DNA of 64,000 bases, taken from positions 310,001 to 374,000 of the forward strand of contig JAXQJY010000020.1 in NCBI GenBank assembly GCA_037042185.1, in the 5' to 3' direction. The position numbers and the translations under genes are program-made. Numbering within the stretch: the first letter of the stretch is position 1; each line of letters starts with the position of its first letter. The notes under the pieces were generated by a model. The model was given only the letters and a program-made list of their open reading frames with translations. It did not search any database and was not told where the DNA came from. This DNA is from Sordariomycetes sp. S80-01Y (lineage: Eukaryota > Ascomycota > Sordariomycetes). Below, piece after piece: positions 31,705 to 42,940 of this stretch.

Positions 31705-32483
31705 ATGACGTCATCGAATGGGATCACAACCCCACCTTCTTCACCACAGCCGTCAGATACTATTTACCGCATCCCTCCCTTGGTCAGAATCATGTACCTT
31801 TTCAGCCGTAGAATCGAGGCTCATGTCGAGCTCCGCAGACTAGCATCGCAGGTCGTCTGCTCTATGCGTTACATGGTAGCTGTTCCCGGCGCAGACTACG
31901 TTTGCAAGCTTCCAAGAGAAAGGAGACCTGAAGAAGCCGACCAACTTCGACTTTCCTTCCACGACCGTTATGTAGAATGCAGCCCTTTCGAGATATGCTG
32001 CGAACGGCTTACTAACCCTTGTGTTAGAAACCCCACGTGGAAGAGTGGGCGAAGAGTGAGGGATTAGAAGTAGTGAAGGAAGCTTTTCTAGCACCTCAAG
32101 TCATATGCGTTGCATCTGGCGGTGAGCTTTCAGTTAGCGAAAACCAAGTCGCATTCGCGGTGGTACTATCAGGATTAAGAGAAGAGGCAGCCGAAGCCGA
32201 TGGCGCGGAAGGTTTGAAACTCGCTTAACCCATGAGCTCGGATACTGAAAAAAGGCCAGCTGCGCACAGTCAACCGAAATTCGAAGTGCGGACGAAGGCC
32301 GTCATCAGCGAAGGCCTCACAGTGGACTCGAATATCAATTTGGTACCTGGGGATGTGATCGTCATCAAACCAGGGCAAGCCCTCAGCGTCAGAAGCATCC
32401 GGAGCCTGTGGCTACTCTCCGAGCTTCACAAAACGAGACCAGCATCCGAAGAAGGAGGATTAGTAGATAGGCTGACAGCCTAA
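31705..32483 (+). CDS. orphan protein, possibly cut by a single in-frame TAA
   Basis: Exons 31705-31971 and 32028-32228, with a 56-nt intron (GTAGAA, CTTACTAAC branch, TTAG). This gives a 155-aa product ending ...AEGLKLA at a TAA (32226-32228). The same frame stays open after the stop with an ATG three bases later (32232) and continues 83 codons to 32483 (PKFEVRTKAVISEGLTVDS, VPGDVIVIKPGQALSVRS). Either the two parts are separate genes with a 3-bp gap, which is unusual in a fungus, or one 239-codon gene carries a CAA-to-TAA change. Function unknown. Confidence 0.55.
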
Positions 32484-32503
32484 GCACCGGGAAATTGATA
32501 TTG

Positions 32504-33374
32504 CTATTGTAAGAATCCCAATCCTTCTGTGGTGTCGTCCAGAATACAGTCTAGGCTGCCTAGACCTGCGCTCTCATGGATTACCGCGAACAGTCCATAC
32601 ACACTGTCGAGTCGGCACTGCATGTATTTCAGGTGTGATAAGGAAAGATCGTCGCAAATTCGCTGGTACCTATGTCTGGATTAGGCCATCTCGAGAAAAG
32701 TGTCCATGGAACTTACGGCTCATCCCATATCCAGCTAATGAATGTGGCAGGGTTAATCATTAATGTACCCTCCGGTAGTAGGAGCAATTTGCCCCGTAGC
32801 TCGGAGGCGACGAGCTTGCTGAACCTCTCCTGACGTTCTAGCCCCTTGTCGTTCATTTCGGATATAGAGTAGTTCGACTCTAAGGGATGTCAGTGCAACT
32901 TCCAACCTCCGAGGCATGTTACCGACCAGAGAGGGCCGTATAGACGGATAGGCTTCGTCGTAAGTCTGCGGCTGTCCCCTGCGTTGAGAGATAGACTTCT
33001 CTGACCACCAAGTTGATTATATGCGCACCCTCCGCGGCCCTCTCTTTGTTGTCATCGCGGGCGATAGCTCGACGTTTTCGTAGGATGTAGCGCATGCATC
33101 CAGCATAGTGCCGAATTGACCAGATGATATTTTTGGGAGTGTGGCTGCTCGCCTTCCTTATGTCCCCTGCCAGTTTCTCCCACCTCAGGAGCTTCTTGGC
33201 TTTATCGATTTCCAGCATTGATTCTTTTGTCGCGTCCCAAATCATCTGTATGAAAGGGATGGTAGGTGTGAAGCTCGTGATTCCCCTTTCGATCTTGTGC
33301 GCAACAGCGACGGCAAAATCCTCATCCGTTGAACGGGTATTTCCTTGCATACTTTTATCGAATATCGAGCACAT
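32504..33374 (-). CDS. orphan protein (258 aa)
   Basis: Exons 32927-33374, 32717-32879 and 32504-32669, with two 47-nt introns (GTCGGT...CCTTAG and GTAAGT...ACATAG). Start ATG at 33374 (MCSIFDKSM). Sequence includes FVPFIQ-like TIPFIQMIWDATKESMLEID, then KLLRWEKLAGDIRKA, then SKLVASELRGKLLLLPEGTL and INPATFISWIWDEP. Mostly helical, soluble. No family recognised. It is convergent with the 31705 gene, with 20 bp between the ends. Confidence 0.65.
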
Positions 33375-34018
33375 TCGAAATTGCACAGTACTTCAAATGC
33401 CAGCACATGCAGTGTTGTCGTGGGAAATGCTCCTGTTCCCTACCTCTCCCCGCCGACGGCGCTGGCTTGTTTAAGTTTGGAATGTCTTCCTTAGTCATCA
33501 GCAGTCTCTAGCAGGCTCCGCCTAGGGATTGGGTACATACGAGCTCTCCAACAAGGTACCCTAGTAGGTGCGGCGTGGGTCCTCAATGATGATATGCTAG
33601 TAATTGCCGCGTGTGATATGGTCGAACGTCGCTATGTATCATGTCGTTGTTGGAGAGAAGTGGGTGTGGTTGTGCTGAGGAACATTACTGGCACGGGCGG
33701 GCGGGCGCCGAGCTGAGCTGGCTGGTCGGAGACAAAAGTAATCGGCCAGAACAGTGGGCCTTCAGCAAGGGCAATCGTTCCAGGCATGGGGGGTTTATCT
33801 GCACGAGCACCGACTAGCGCCAACAGCACTTGATACTTCGGGGTCAGGTGTCACACTCCCTACAGCAACTGTCCCGTGCTCATTGCATTAGCCACCGTGC
33901 CCTTCGCCTCGCCGATCGATAACGCTAGTGCAAGGCTGTGACTGCTGAGCAAGATTGATTTGCACGAGGTACGCTGGTGCGGGTACGGTCTACCTTAAGT
34001 GCAATCAAAACATGCCAG
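33375..34018. other. intergenic, no gene seen
   Basis: Weak frames only. It ends at a TATA box for the next gene. Confidence 0.4.
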
Positions 34019-34026
34019 TATATAAA
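34019..34026 (+). promoter_or_regulatory. TATA box of the 34119 gene
   Basis: TATATAAA 100 bp before the ATG at 34119. Confidence 0.5.
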
Positions 34027-34118
34027 CCTCTGGCGTCAGAGTCCAGCCTCTCAATGCGCTGGAAGAATCTGCAGTCGTCTGTCACCTTCCAGAGTCTTCC
34101 TCGCGCGATTGCACCGAC

Positions 34119-34895
34119 ATGGAGCTCTTCAAGCGAAATTTCAGCTTTTGCAACCGACTCTTTACAATCGATACTAACGGCACTATCACCACTACTGACT
34201 CCGGTGTTCCTCTGCATGTGGCTCAGTACCTCACCTACAACCGTTATTATATATGGGCGTCGATTTACAGCCTTCCGGAATCTCCATCGACCCCATTGGG
34301 ACTGTAATGCTACCCCGACCCGGAGATACATATAGACACTGACCGTGAAAGCAGATCCTTCAGTACCAGTTGGTCTCCCGTGGCTAGAGCTTTGTCTGAT
34401 CTGATCTGCCCTGTTACGAACGGCGAGATACTTGACGTTATGTACCAGCTCGTGGGCCAAGACATACGACCCGATTCGAACCTTGAAGACCGCTGCGAAT
34501 ACCTCGAACACATGCTGTTAGGTGCAGGTTACCTGAGATGCAGTGGTAAGGGATACAAAGAGACCGAGCGAGTAGCGGTTATCCACGGGTTCTTCAGGAG
34601 GATCTTCCCACAATTTCTTACAACTGGGTTTGAAGTGACTACTCCCGAGGGCCCTCCAGACTCGGACAAGGTCACCAGATACGCTGCTCGACTCGGGTTG
34701 TACCTCCAGCCCACGAAACTGCAAAATCTTCGCTGGTGGCTCACAATAGAGAGTTCCTGGAATACTCTCGAGATGAGTATCGACACTTGGCTATGTCCAC
34801 ATTGTGCTTTGAAGTTCGAAGACGCTTCAAAAAGGTGGAGCCATATTTACGCCCTCCACTCCAGAAGAGTGATGTTTCCGGAGTGTTTTGAGTAA
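34119..34895 (+). CDS. CPHC-finger orphan, paralogue 2 (241 aa)
   Basis: Exons 34119-34303 and 34355-34895, with a 51-nt intron GTAATG...CACTGACCGTGAAAGCAG. It starts MELFKRNFSFCNRLF, parallel to MEVFYRQFQYNQCTLF of the 25696 protein. Both share AVI-GF--R-FP, AARLG-Y and the terminal W-L-CPHC-x10-RW-SHI-x3-LH. Overall length is almost the same (241 against 243 aa), but the sequences are diverged, so the duplication is old. Function unknown. Confidence 0.75.
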
Positions 34896-35416
34896 TTTCC
34901 GCTCCGAGCTCATCAAGTATGTACCAAGCTGTGATAGCGACGTACACACGCACAGATATCATTTTCGGTGAGAGCAAGTGAGTTACCAAGTTTACGAGCA
35001 TTCGGCACTTCACGGCGTTACAGACTGACGGGAACCCTGCTGTGAAAGCCCGCCGGCAAACGAAGCGTAATTCTCAGGGTGGAATAGCAGCTAGGAGGAC
35101 CTTGCAACAGGGAGAGGGAGACAGATGTGGTAGTAGATGAGAGCGACGCGTGAGAAGTCTTCTCACAAGGCAGAAGATCGTTTGCCGGTGTCCCTTTAAT
35201 AGGCTCACCTGTAGAATCACATCTGGGATTCGAGGAGTGCAAAGTTGGGTCAGTATGTCTAGCAGCTGTTGTATTCAATACCATTTGCACTTAAAAAGTA
35301 ACTAGGTTTCTCTAAACACCGTGGTAGCTTCTCAAATAATACTACATGATCTATCTGCTCCTAGTGATAAGCAAGGAAAGAACCATTCACCAACCAACGG
35401 TACTGCGGATGGCCCC
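34896..35416. other. intergenic, no gene seen
   Basis: No supported coding feature between the 34119 gene and the 3' end of the 35417 minus gene. Confidence 0.4.
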
Positions 35417-36079
35417 TTACAGGAAGCAGTGTTCTTCTCCGCAGTACTTCCTTCGCTCATAAAAGTAGTGACTAGAACGCTTCTTGTTGGGAGGTTCCAA
35501 AGAGGGTCTTGGGCTCGGACACTTGCGTTTGCGACAGAAGTACTTTCTGTCGGGGGTGATAGGTCTTGATGTACCCGCTCTCGCAGGAGTCGTATCTGAA
35601 TATGCACCCAACATAGCGCTTCTGTCCGAGGCCCTGCCTCTCGCGCCTTCGATCTCCCTCAACACGAAAGCCTTGAGCTTTGTCACTCTTGCTTTCAGAT
35701 CTTCGAACAGGTAGCTCTTTCCGTCTTCCACGAACTGCCTGCTCACATCTTTCGCTAGGAGTCTCGTCTCTTTCGCAGTATTTTGGAGGTCGCAGACAGG
35801 AAGCCATGGAAGGCTGCCTATTTCCTCGCCCAGGTCTCGGTCCCAAAGATCGAAAAAGGCGCTCACACGCAAGATCCGTATTTTCGGCGCTGCATATTGT
35901 TCGCAGAGTGATAAGCATACCCCCATTGTATCGAACACATCCCATGATTCCGGCCTCTTTGGTGAGACCTTGGCGAGATCCAATATCCACTGATCGATTC
36001 CGAGCGACAACCTTTGCCAGATCCTAAGAAGATCGGCCTCACGGCGACTCCCAAGGTCTTCGAGGAAATTCTCAGCCAT
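35417..36079 (-). CDS. orphan protein with basic C-terminus (220 aa)
   Basis: Single exon from the ATG at 36079 (MAENFLEDLGSRREADLLRI). The N-terminal 150 residues are helical, with WQRLSLGIDQWILDLAKV and FDTMGVCLSLCEQYA. A basic Cys/Arg-rich tail follows (DRKYFCRKRKC, PPNKKRSSHY). No family recognised. The tail suggests a nuclear location. Confidence 0.65.
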   Translation of the reverse strand: MAENFLEDLGSRREADLLRIWQRLSLGIDQWILDLAKVSPKRPESWDVFDTMGVCLSLCEQYAAPKIRILRVSAFFDLWDRDLGEEIGSLPWLPVCDLQNTAKETRLLAKDVSRQFVEDGKSYLFEDLKARVTKLKAFVLREIEGARGRASDRSAMLGAYSDTTPARAGTSRPITPDRKYFCRKRKCPSPRPSLEPPNKKRSSHYFYERRKYCGEEHCFL

Positions 36080-36312
36080 CTCGATGGTGTGCGCAGAGTT
36101 CTCGGTCGCTTCATCGGCAAGGCTCTATCGTCGTAACAAAATCGAGTCGTTCCTCGCACAAGGGCTCTAGAGGAGCCGGCCGCTGTTAGTAACAAGGAGG
36201 CTATAGGACGCTGAGTAGCTCACGAGGGGGCTCGCCTGGGAGGGCTCGGAGCAGTTTCAGAATACTCCTTTCGGATGTCGAAGTTTTGCAGCCTCTACAT
36301 CGGCTCGATGAT

Positions 36313-36313
<1 letters not shown>

Positions 36314-36346
<33 letters not shown>
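36314..36346. repeat. (TTG)11 microsatellite
   Basis: Eleven perfect TTG units. On the minus strand they would code poly-Thr inside a 99-codon frame starting at the ATG at 36500, which I consider doubtful. Confidence 0.95.
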
Positions 36347-36347
<1 letters not shown>

Positions 36348-36938
36348 GCTAAAGTGAGGAGTCAGGGGGATGCAGCTTCTACGCCCGGCATGCGCTGTGC
36401 TCTTGTGGAGCCTGGTCAAAGTCGTCTCGAATCGGCCAGAAAGGCGGGTACTGTATGTGACGAGCTGCATTAGTGTGTTTGCAGGGGTAATGGAAGTCAT
36501 GACCGACGTGATCAGGACACAAGAAGCTTGTGGCCGGCAGGGTCGCTCCAGGCTCCATTTAGCCCTGTTTTGTTAATCCTGTACTCAGGGTATGGTGGGC
36601 TCAGTGTATGTTACAAGCTGCTCTAAACCAAGGCGTGCTACCTTGCTTGGTGCATGTTCCAGACTTGAGACATGGACAGAAACTGAGATCGACAACAAGG
36701 CGTTGCCTTTTTCGCAGGTAAGGCAACAAGACCAGGGTCAACCCAACGCTTCATATCACCACCAGCATACGCAGCCAGTCGCCTTGTGCCGCAGTCCAAT
36801 TATCATTGGTCCCAGCCATAAGTCGGTGAGGCACGCAGGCCGATACCAGAGCTTCTGGGGCGGCGCCATGTCAGCCTGCATCAGTGGGCGTTACCCCCTT
36901 TGTCAGCCCAGAAGGCTCCGAGGAGCCTCACGGAGGTC

Positions 36939-36945
36939 TATAAAA
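36939..36945 (+). promoter_or_regulatory. TATA box of the 37053 gene
   Basis: TATAAAA 114 bp before the ATG at 37053. The remaining 36.1-36.9 kb holds the microsatellite and no secure gene. Confidence 0.45.
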
Positions 36946-37052
36946 GGCCTTGTCTCTCATGCTTCGAGCTTGAGCTTTAGTCGTAGAGTAGGCATTACGT
37001 TCCTACTAGCCAAGTTTCCACAATCGTCTCCTGGGAGAACCAAGACGTCAGC

Positions 37053-37890
37053 ATGCGGCAAAAGAACCAGAGTATGACCAAAGATGAATCTAGCGACAAG
37101 TAACTGACAATACTTAGTCCATGAAGATAGGCTAGGACGTTTCGCGAGAGCCCCTCAAACCTTGCGAATTCCGGAGTCCACCACTTCTACACAGACCCAT
37201 ATGAACATAGGCTATTCCAGGGTGGCTGAGTTACGGGATGACGAAAACGTGTTTGAGATGAGTGACGACGAGAGTCGCAGCGAGATGGACTCCGACAGCG
37301 ATGGAGAACTTTTCCCCTCCAGCGAATCCTCAACTATACCACGCCTGCGAACTTCCCGACTCGGCCATGGCCAGAATCCCTCGACGGCTAGGGTACCTCT
37401 TCGAACCGACCGCCTCGAAAATTTCAATTCATCCTGCGCGCAAAGGCAAACACCCACAACTTTAGCACCGATCAAGCATTCCTTAGAGGGCTATAGGACT
37501 ACATTCACGACGACCAACCCCACTCACCTCCTATCAGAGGGTGCCGACAAAAGCCACACCCTTCATGAGGATGCTTATCCCAGCCTCACTATGAGATATC
37601 CTGCGGGAGTTAAGGCTCGTATCGTCAACGTTGTCAACGGCATCTACCAGCCACCATTCACAGAGAGGATGCACCTGAAAACCCCTGAAGTGTTGACAGC
37701 TGCCGAGACTCATTGTATTGAAACTTATGGAGGCAAATTCATGGTTCTACTCAAGTCTATCCGCTGTGGGAATACAGAGTTGGCAATCGGAGGCTACGTG
37801 CCTCATTTGGATCTAGTCGCTGATGGAATGTGTGAAACGGGCGCAGTGCCGATGTTTCAGCTTGTGGTGGAATGTTTGAGGGTAGTGTAA
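37053..37890 (+). CDS. orphan protein (263 aa)
   Basis: Exons 37053-37071 and 37118-37890, with a 46-nt intron GTATGA...AACTGACAATACTTAG. The first 130 residues are acidic and Ser/Thr-rich (DDESRSEMDSDSDGELF). A compact C-terminal domain follows: GVKARIVNVVNGIYQPPFTE, TPEVLTAAETHCIETYGGKF, then VAIGG-like ELAIGGYVPHLDL. It ends LVVECLRVV. No family recognised. The small first exon is supported by the frame being closed upstream of exon 2. Confidence 0.62.
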
Positions 37891-38677
37891 TGAAGTTTTG
37901 AAGCGTCGTAACCCATGACTGCTTATATTTGGATTCGCCTGCAATGCGGAATTCCATCTAGCGGACTTGGGGTCAGACACCATTGAAGACTTCCATCGCG
38001 CCCAAAGTCCCAAGAGTGAGGTCCATGAAGTAGAGGGTAGTGGGGAAAGACTTGCTCTAGCCAGGACGGGATAAAGTCACGTGAGTGGGACCGATCATGT
38101 GAGACTTCGATCTTGCGTTGCTATCAAACTCAACGGCTGAGGGGCTGCAGTATCCTTCCCGAGAATGGCGATACTCATGACACGAAAACATCCGGCGGAG
38201 GACGCCGTTGGTGATGGGCGTCGGCGTGTCGCCGAATGGCCAGCTCCAGTACCCCAACCTGGTTGATGACGGGCGTGCCTGCGAGTTCCATGATCACAGA
38301 CGTGGTCAAGTGGTATCACGCCAACAAGAGCCAGGACATGACCAGCTATACGCTGTTGTATATGCTAAGTCGGGGTGCCCACAGAAGGTGAGCTGACCCC
38401 AGAGCATCGGGCGGAGGGTTGCTACTCCAGACGCATGGTGCCACCGACCTTGGCCGGGCCAACAGCACGTTCGTACCAACAGAATGCATATGGCAATCAC
38501 TCCGCAACGCATTGGCCAAGAAGCCAATCGCCATCCTGCTGACACACAAGACAGACGGCTGGCTTATGAGTCAGCATTGTCACGTAAATAGCCTCGCGCC
38601 TGCGTCGTCGTAATAGCATCTTCATTCCAAACTTTTCGTGTTACGATCCAAGCTTGGATGCATTTGCCGCTGCGACA
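37891..38677. other. intergenic, no gene seen
   Basis: Short frames only. An upstream exon of the JmjC gene could hide here but was not identified. Confidence 0.35.
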
Positions 38678-40927
38678 ATGGAAGCACTCGAGAAGCACTT
38701 GGGCGATTTATGCGCTGTCTTCGACCACTTACGAGACCAAATTGTGCTGCACTGCGACGCGCGAACTGACTGTCAAAGGAGTTTTAGGTATGGTACTGAA
38801 GAAAGCTTCACGAGGATCATTAATTTGACCCAACAAATGTGGGACGATCTCAAAAACTTCAAGGAATCGGCCTCGAATGATCCCCAACCTCAAGCACCTT
38901 CAGACACTCCCGCAGATACTGTCTCAGCTTCTGAAAGGCAGATGGATGACGCTCCCCCACGTGGTGGAGGTTCAGCAGAGCAACCACCCCCTGAGAGTAC
39001 CTGCTTGGACGCTCAGGCGACAAATGCGGTCTTGCGTGAGCTGGTATCACAACCTTTCATTTCGGAGCAGCGCACCGCGGATCCATCGGGAGCGACGAGC
39101 ATCCGCGAGGCAACTTCGAACGAACAAAGCACCAGTGAACATTGTTCCGATACAGCACGGACATCTTATGGCCACTCCGCAACTCGCAATACGTCTGGTG
39201 ACCTGAATCGTGATGGTCGTGCCCCGAACGATACACAGATGGACAGCTGCGGTGAAGATCGAGGACCATTTGTTTTGCGACCCGGCGACATGGGCGAGAG
39301 GCTTATACCGGCGATCATGGCCCTGGCCGCCAACCCGAATTTCCATGGCACGTTAACAATTGATGAGCCGGAGCGAGACGTCTCCAGCCTGAACGTTGAC
39401 CTTGGAGAGGGAGACTACTATGGGGTTCAGCATGCCGTGACAGACAGATAAAGAGCATCGAATATCTGGCTTACGAAATACGCTTCTTCATTCCGCTGGC
39501 CAAACTTCGACAAAATACCTGACCGACCCAGTGCGGAGGAATCGCGCGACTTTTTGGAGGCTATCGTGGCCAGTCCACCAGAGAAGCCGATCGACTACTA
39601 CGGCGGAAACGCGACATCATTGCTCGACAACTTGCTCTATCCCGGGCAGGTTCTGGCTCAATGTACAGAGCTGCAGGATATGAGGTCGACATACTATCAC
39701 ATTGGCGCAAAAGGATCTGCAACCGGATTTCATTGTGAAGATGCAGAGTTCTGGTCTTGCAATGTCACAGATGCTGGGTACAAGATCTGGCTCATGATCG
39801 AACCACATCACACAGAGCTGTTTGAGCGGTTCATTCGGGCAAATTGAACTTGTGGCGATTGCGATCAATTTGTTCGTCATTTATGCCTCCTCATCGCTCC
39901 ATCGAGACTGCAAGAAGAAGGCATCGATTTTAGTGTTTGCTGCGCGGGACCTAATGAGATGGTTATCACGAGGCCGCGTCAGTATCATGCTGTTGTCAAT
40001 TACACTTCGTGCTTCGCGCGGTCGACCAACTTCGTTCCCGACGAGCAGGCGCTTCTACCGACCAAGGTCGTGGTCTGTGAGCAAGACGGGCTGTACCCCC
40101 TGCATCAAGTTCATCCGATGCAAGTGGTAGTCGCGCCTACGACGCACCCTGCCCCGACATCGGACCGCCAATCAGAAGGACAGAAAAGGAAGCGGAAAGC
40201 ACTGCCTTCAAAGGTAGAGGACGTCGCTCGAGCTAAATCAGCCCGCGCCTTAGAGCGTGGCAGGACTGCTTCGACGGCAGCCCATGAGATAGCGCGACTG
40301 GCGAAGTCCCTCTTGAGGCAAGACCCCGAGCTCAACCTACCCGATGTTCGTCGGCTTTCGAACCCAACAATATTGAAACTTGCAGCTGCTCTTCGCGGCT
40401 CTTCGTGTACGCAACAAGTGAAGAGCCTCTGCCAAGAGCGAGCCAAAGACGAATCTTCTGCGGTGATCCGACGGACCGGCAACGATGATGAGGTCTGGGA
40501 GTCGCAGATCACATACCTGCGCGCTGCTACAGCGGGATCAGCGTTCCAGAAATTCAAGATAAGACTAATTGAGTACGCGATCGCCGAGAAAGTCAGCAAA
40601 GGCAAGAGAAGGTGCCGCCTCAGGGCCGACACCAGTGAGCTCGATGCGTTTGCCGACAAATTTTGGCCCGAGGACACTGGCAAACAGAAGTTACGTTACC
40701 ATCTTTACCGAGGCAGAAAATGGTTACGGCTATGCGGGTCCTTGGTTGGACTCCTTGCCTATATCCCACTTCATCGTGTCGACTCATTGGGTATTGGGCC
40801 AAAAGACTACTGGGCACTTGGAGAGTCGGACATAGAACGTTTTCATGACATGTTTACAGACGATTTCGGCAAGTCCATTTGCTCGACGGGCAAGACAGTG
40901 GTGGAGATGGTACTGTACTGCTCTTAA
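38678..40927 (+). pseudogene. JMJD2-like JmjC-domain gene with two in-frame stops
   Basis: One reading frame runs from the ATG at 38678 to the stop at 40927 (about 750 codons) and is interrupted only by TAA at 39449-39451 and TGA at 39845-39847. The JmjC domain spans both sides of the second stop: TYYHIGAKGSATGFHCED with the iron-binding His and Glu, GYKIWLMIEPHHTELFERF, then QFVRHLCLLIAPSRLQEEGI and MVITRPRQYHAVVNY with the distal His. These align with the JMJD2/KDM4 pattern (WHxED, QFLRH, YHxGFN). No plausible intron removes the stops without removing conserved residues. After the domain comes a disordered basic part and the C-terminal module LYRGRKWLRLCGSLVGLLAY, shared with the Ulp1 gene. 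If read through, it would be a histone or protein demethylase. Confidence 0.72.
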
Positions 40928-41711
40928 GTAGGTCGCAGGTGGCTTGACTTTTGTCATATATGAGTAGGTTGCTGGTCTCACGTAAACTGCAATAATCCGT
41001 AATTGGAGGCCAGTGGTGCCACTTTTGCTAGCTGGTCGCCTGCAATCGCCTTCCGAGGAGGTCGCGGGCTGAACCGTCACCCAAGTCGAACTTCAAGTGT
41101 TCTCGGTCAAACAAGATTGCACTAGATGGTGAGTGCTGGTTCGGAAATGCCTATGTACCCATTTCGATAGGAGCGGTCGTCCCCAAAACACTACTCCGAT
41201 GTCTCTTAGAGAAGTCCCAAAGGAACGAGGTAACAGCTAACCCATCCTGTGAATACGCATGCCACCTTGCTCCAGGGTAAGGAACAGGTGCGTACCAGAA
41301 ACTGGTAGGCCTGTAGTGGTGTAGACTACATACGATAGTGATCGTGTCGAGTATAAGTTCTTCAATTGATGTTCGAACCATGGTATTGCACAAGCTTCAT
41401 AGTTACTTTATTTCATCCAATCTCGATGGCGGTGTGATATTAATTGTTAAAATAAGTTGTGCATGACTCATGGTTCGGTTGGCTGACGTGCACCAAGCTA
41501 ACAGAAAAAGCCACTCCGCGGGGCAGATTGGCTAGTGCCGTGGTAATTGGCGGCTTCTGGCGTCATCACCCGATAAAATCAAATATCAATTCCAGCCCTG
41601 AGTCAAACCCCAAAAATCAATTTTAAGGGGCATTAATAAGAGGTTATCACGCCTGCAATCCGACCTTCTGTCGCCTCCTAACCCAAATCATATCTTCCTC
41701 TTCGACTAGCA
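40928..41711. other. intergenic with one doubtful small frame
   Basis: A minus-strand frame of 76 codons from the ATG at 41381 (MVRTSIEELILDTITIV) ending at 41151 is the only candidate. No family recognised and no promoter seen. Confidence 0.3.
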
Positions 41712-42517
41712 ATGGAGCTGTACCCGAATGACCTTCAAGGGCATGGAACCGAGCCTGTACCCCGGTCACGCGCATTTAATCCGCTCGCGGTTGGCTTGGT
41801 CAGAGACGATGCTGTAAGCTTCTTTGCAGAAAATTTTAGCGAAATACACGAATGTTGGGTATCGCTATTGCAAAAAACCACTCTACCCCCCGATACAACG
41901 CATACCGACCCAGTCGTGAAGAATGCGTTCCGAGAAATAGACAAGAGTATCGCAACTAAACCCGGATCGCAGCTTATGTCAAGGCTAGCCAACGTTCAAC
42001 TAACAAGGATGCTGGTTTCCTTGAAAACAATTATAAAACGGGATCGCCAAACAGGCCGGAATTATCCCGACTCTGGTAAGACTGCGGAAACTGTGGCCGC
42101 TGATATCTACGTCAGTATTCAATCTTCGACATTAAGTCCAGAAGCACAACGTGCGCTCGTGCACCAACGAGTTAGGATCGCTAAACGATGGGCTATTCTC
42201 GCCGGCGCATTCCCACTACTTATAATCACTCACTCACCAAAAGCAGAAAGAATTATGTACGTGAATGGCTTCTTTCCTTACTGTATCACACTAAAAAAAG
42301 TAGTGCCAATTTGTCTATTAAGCATCAGGACCTCGTCGCGCTTCGAGACGAAACCTCACGATGCTATTCAGCTGAGTTGGTGCGGGCTTCAGACCATCTT
42401 ACCCAGATTGGGGAGTCAGGAATGGCAGGTGATGATCAGACAAACCATAATTTGCAGAAAATTGAAGGAGGCCTTGGCCTTTTTGCGCCTAGTTTACAGC
42501 CCCTCAGGAGGGTCTAG
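41712..42517 (+). CDS. orphan protein (about 241 aa)
   Basis: Start ATG at 41712. Proposed exons are 41712-42170 and 42251-42517. The unspliced frame runs to 42539, but its last part is less protein-like than the alternative frame after an 80-nt intron (GTTAGG...AGAAAG), which reads NYVREWLLSLLYHTKKSSA and HQDLVALRDETSRCYSAEL. The first exon is helical (VSFFAENFSEIHECWVSLL). No family recognised. The C-terminal choice is uncertain. Confidence 0.5.
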
Positions 42518-42615
42518 AACATTGTTGGATATTACGTGAATGGTAGTTTAGTGGAAATGACAAGATCCTTATTAAAAGGAGCACAGCGGCCCATAACACA
42601 GGTCGCGGGATAATA

Positions 42616-42940
42616 GTGAAAATTGCAGTAGTAGCTGTAGTGGTAGCTGTAGTGGTGGCTGTAGTGGAGGCTGTAGTGGAGGCTGTAGTGGAGGCTGTAG
42701 TAGTGGCTGTAGTAGTGGCTGTAGTGGTGGCTGTAGTGGTGGATGTAGTGGTGGTTGTAGTGGTGGACGTAGTGAGGTTCAAGGCAACCAGTTCCCGCAT
42801 TTTAGCCATTCTAGAAACCTCACTACGTCCACCACTACAACCACCACTACATCCACCACTACAGCCACTACTACAGCCACTACTACAGCCACTACTACAG
42901 CCGCCACTACAACCACCGTTACAGCCAGGGCCACCCTTTC
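42616..42940. repeat. GTAGTGGTGG(C/A)T tandem repeat folded into a large inverted repeat
   Basis: Tandem 12-bp units of the type GTAGTGGTGGCT run from about 42630 to 42779, and their reverse complement from 42816 to about 42930. The innermost 49 bp (42731-42779 and 42816-42864) are perfectly complementary around a 36-nt loop. Outside them the arms continue with one repeat-unit slip. Confidence 0.92.

Noticed and set aside
36201-36500. Minus-strand 99-codon frame with poly-Thr
   Set aside because: The open frame depends on the (TTG)11 microsatellite, and no splice, promoter or motif supports it.
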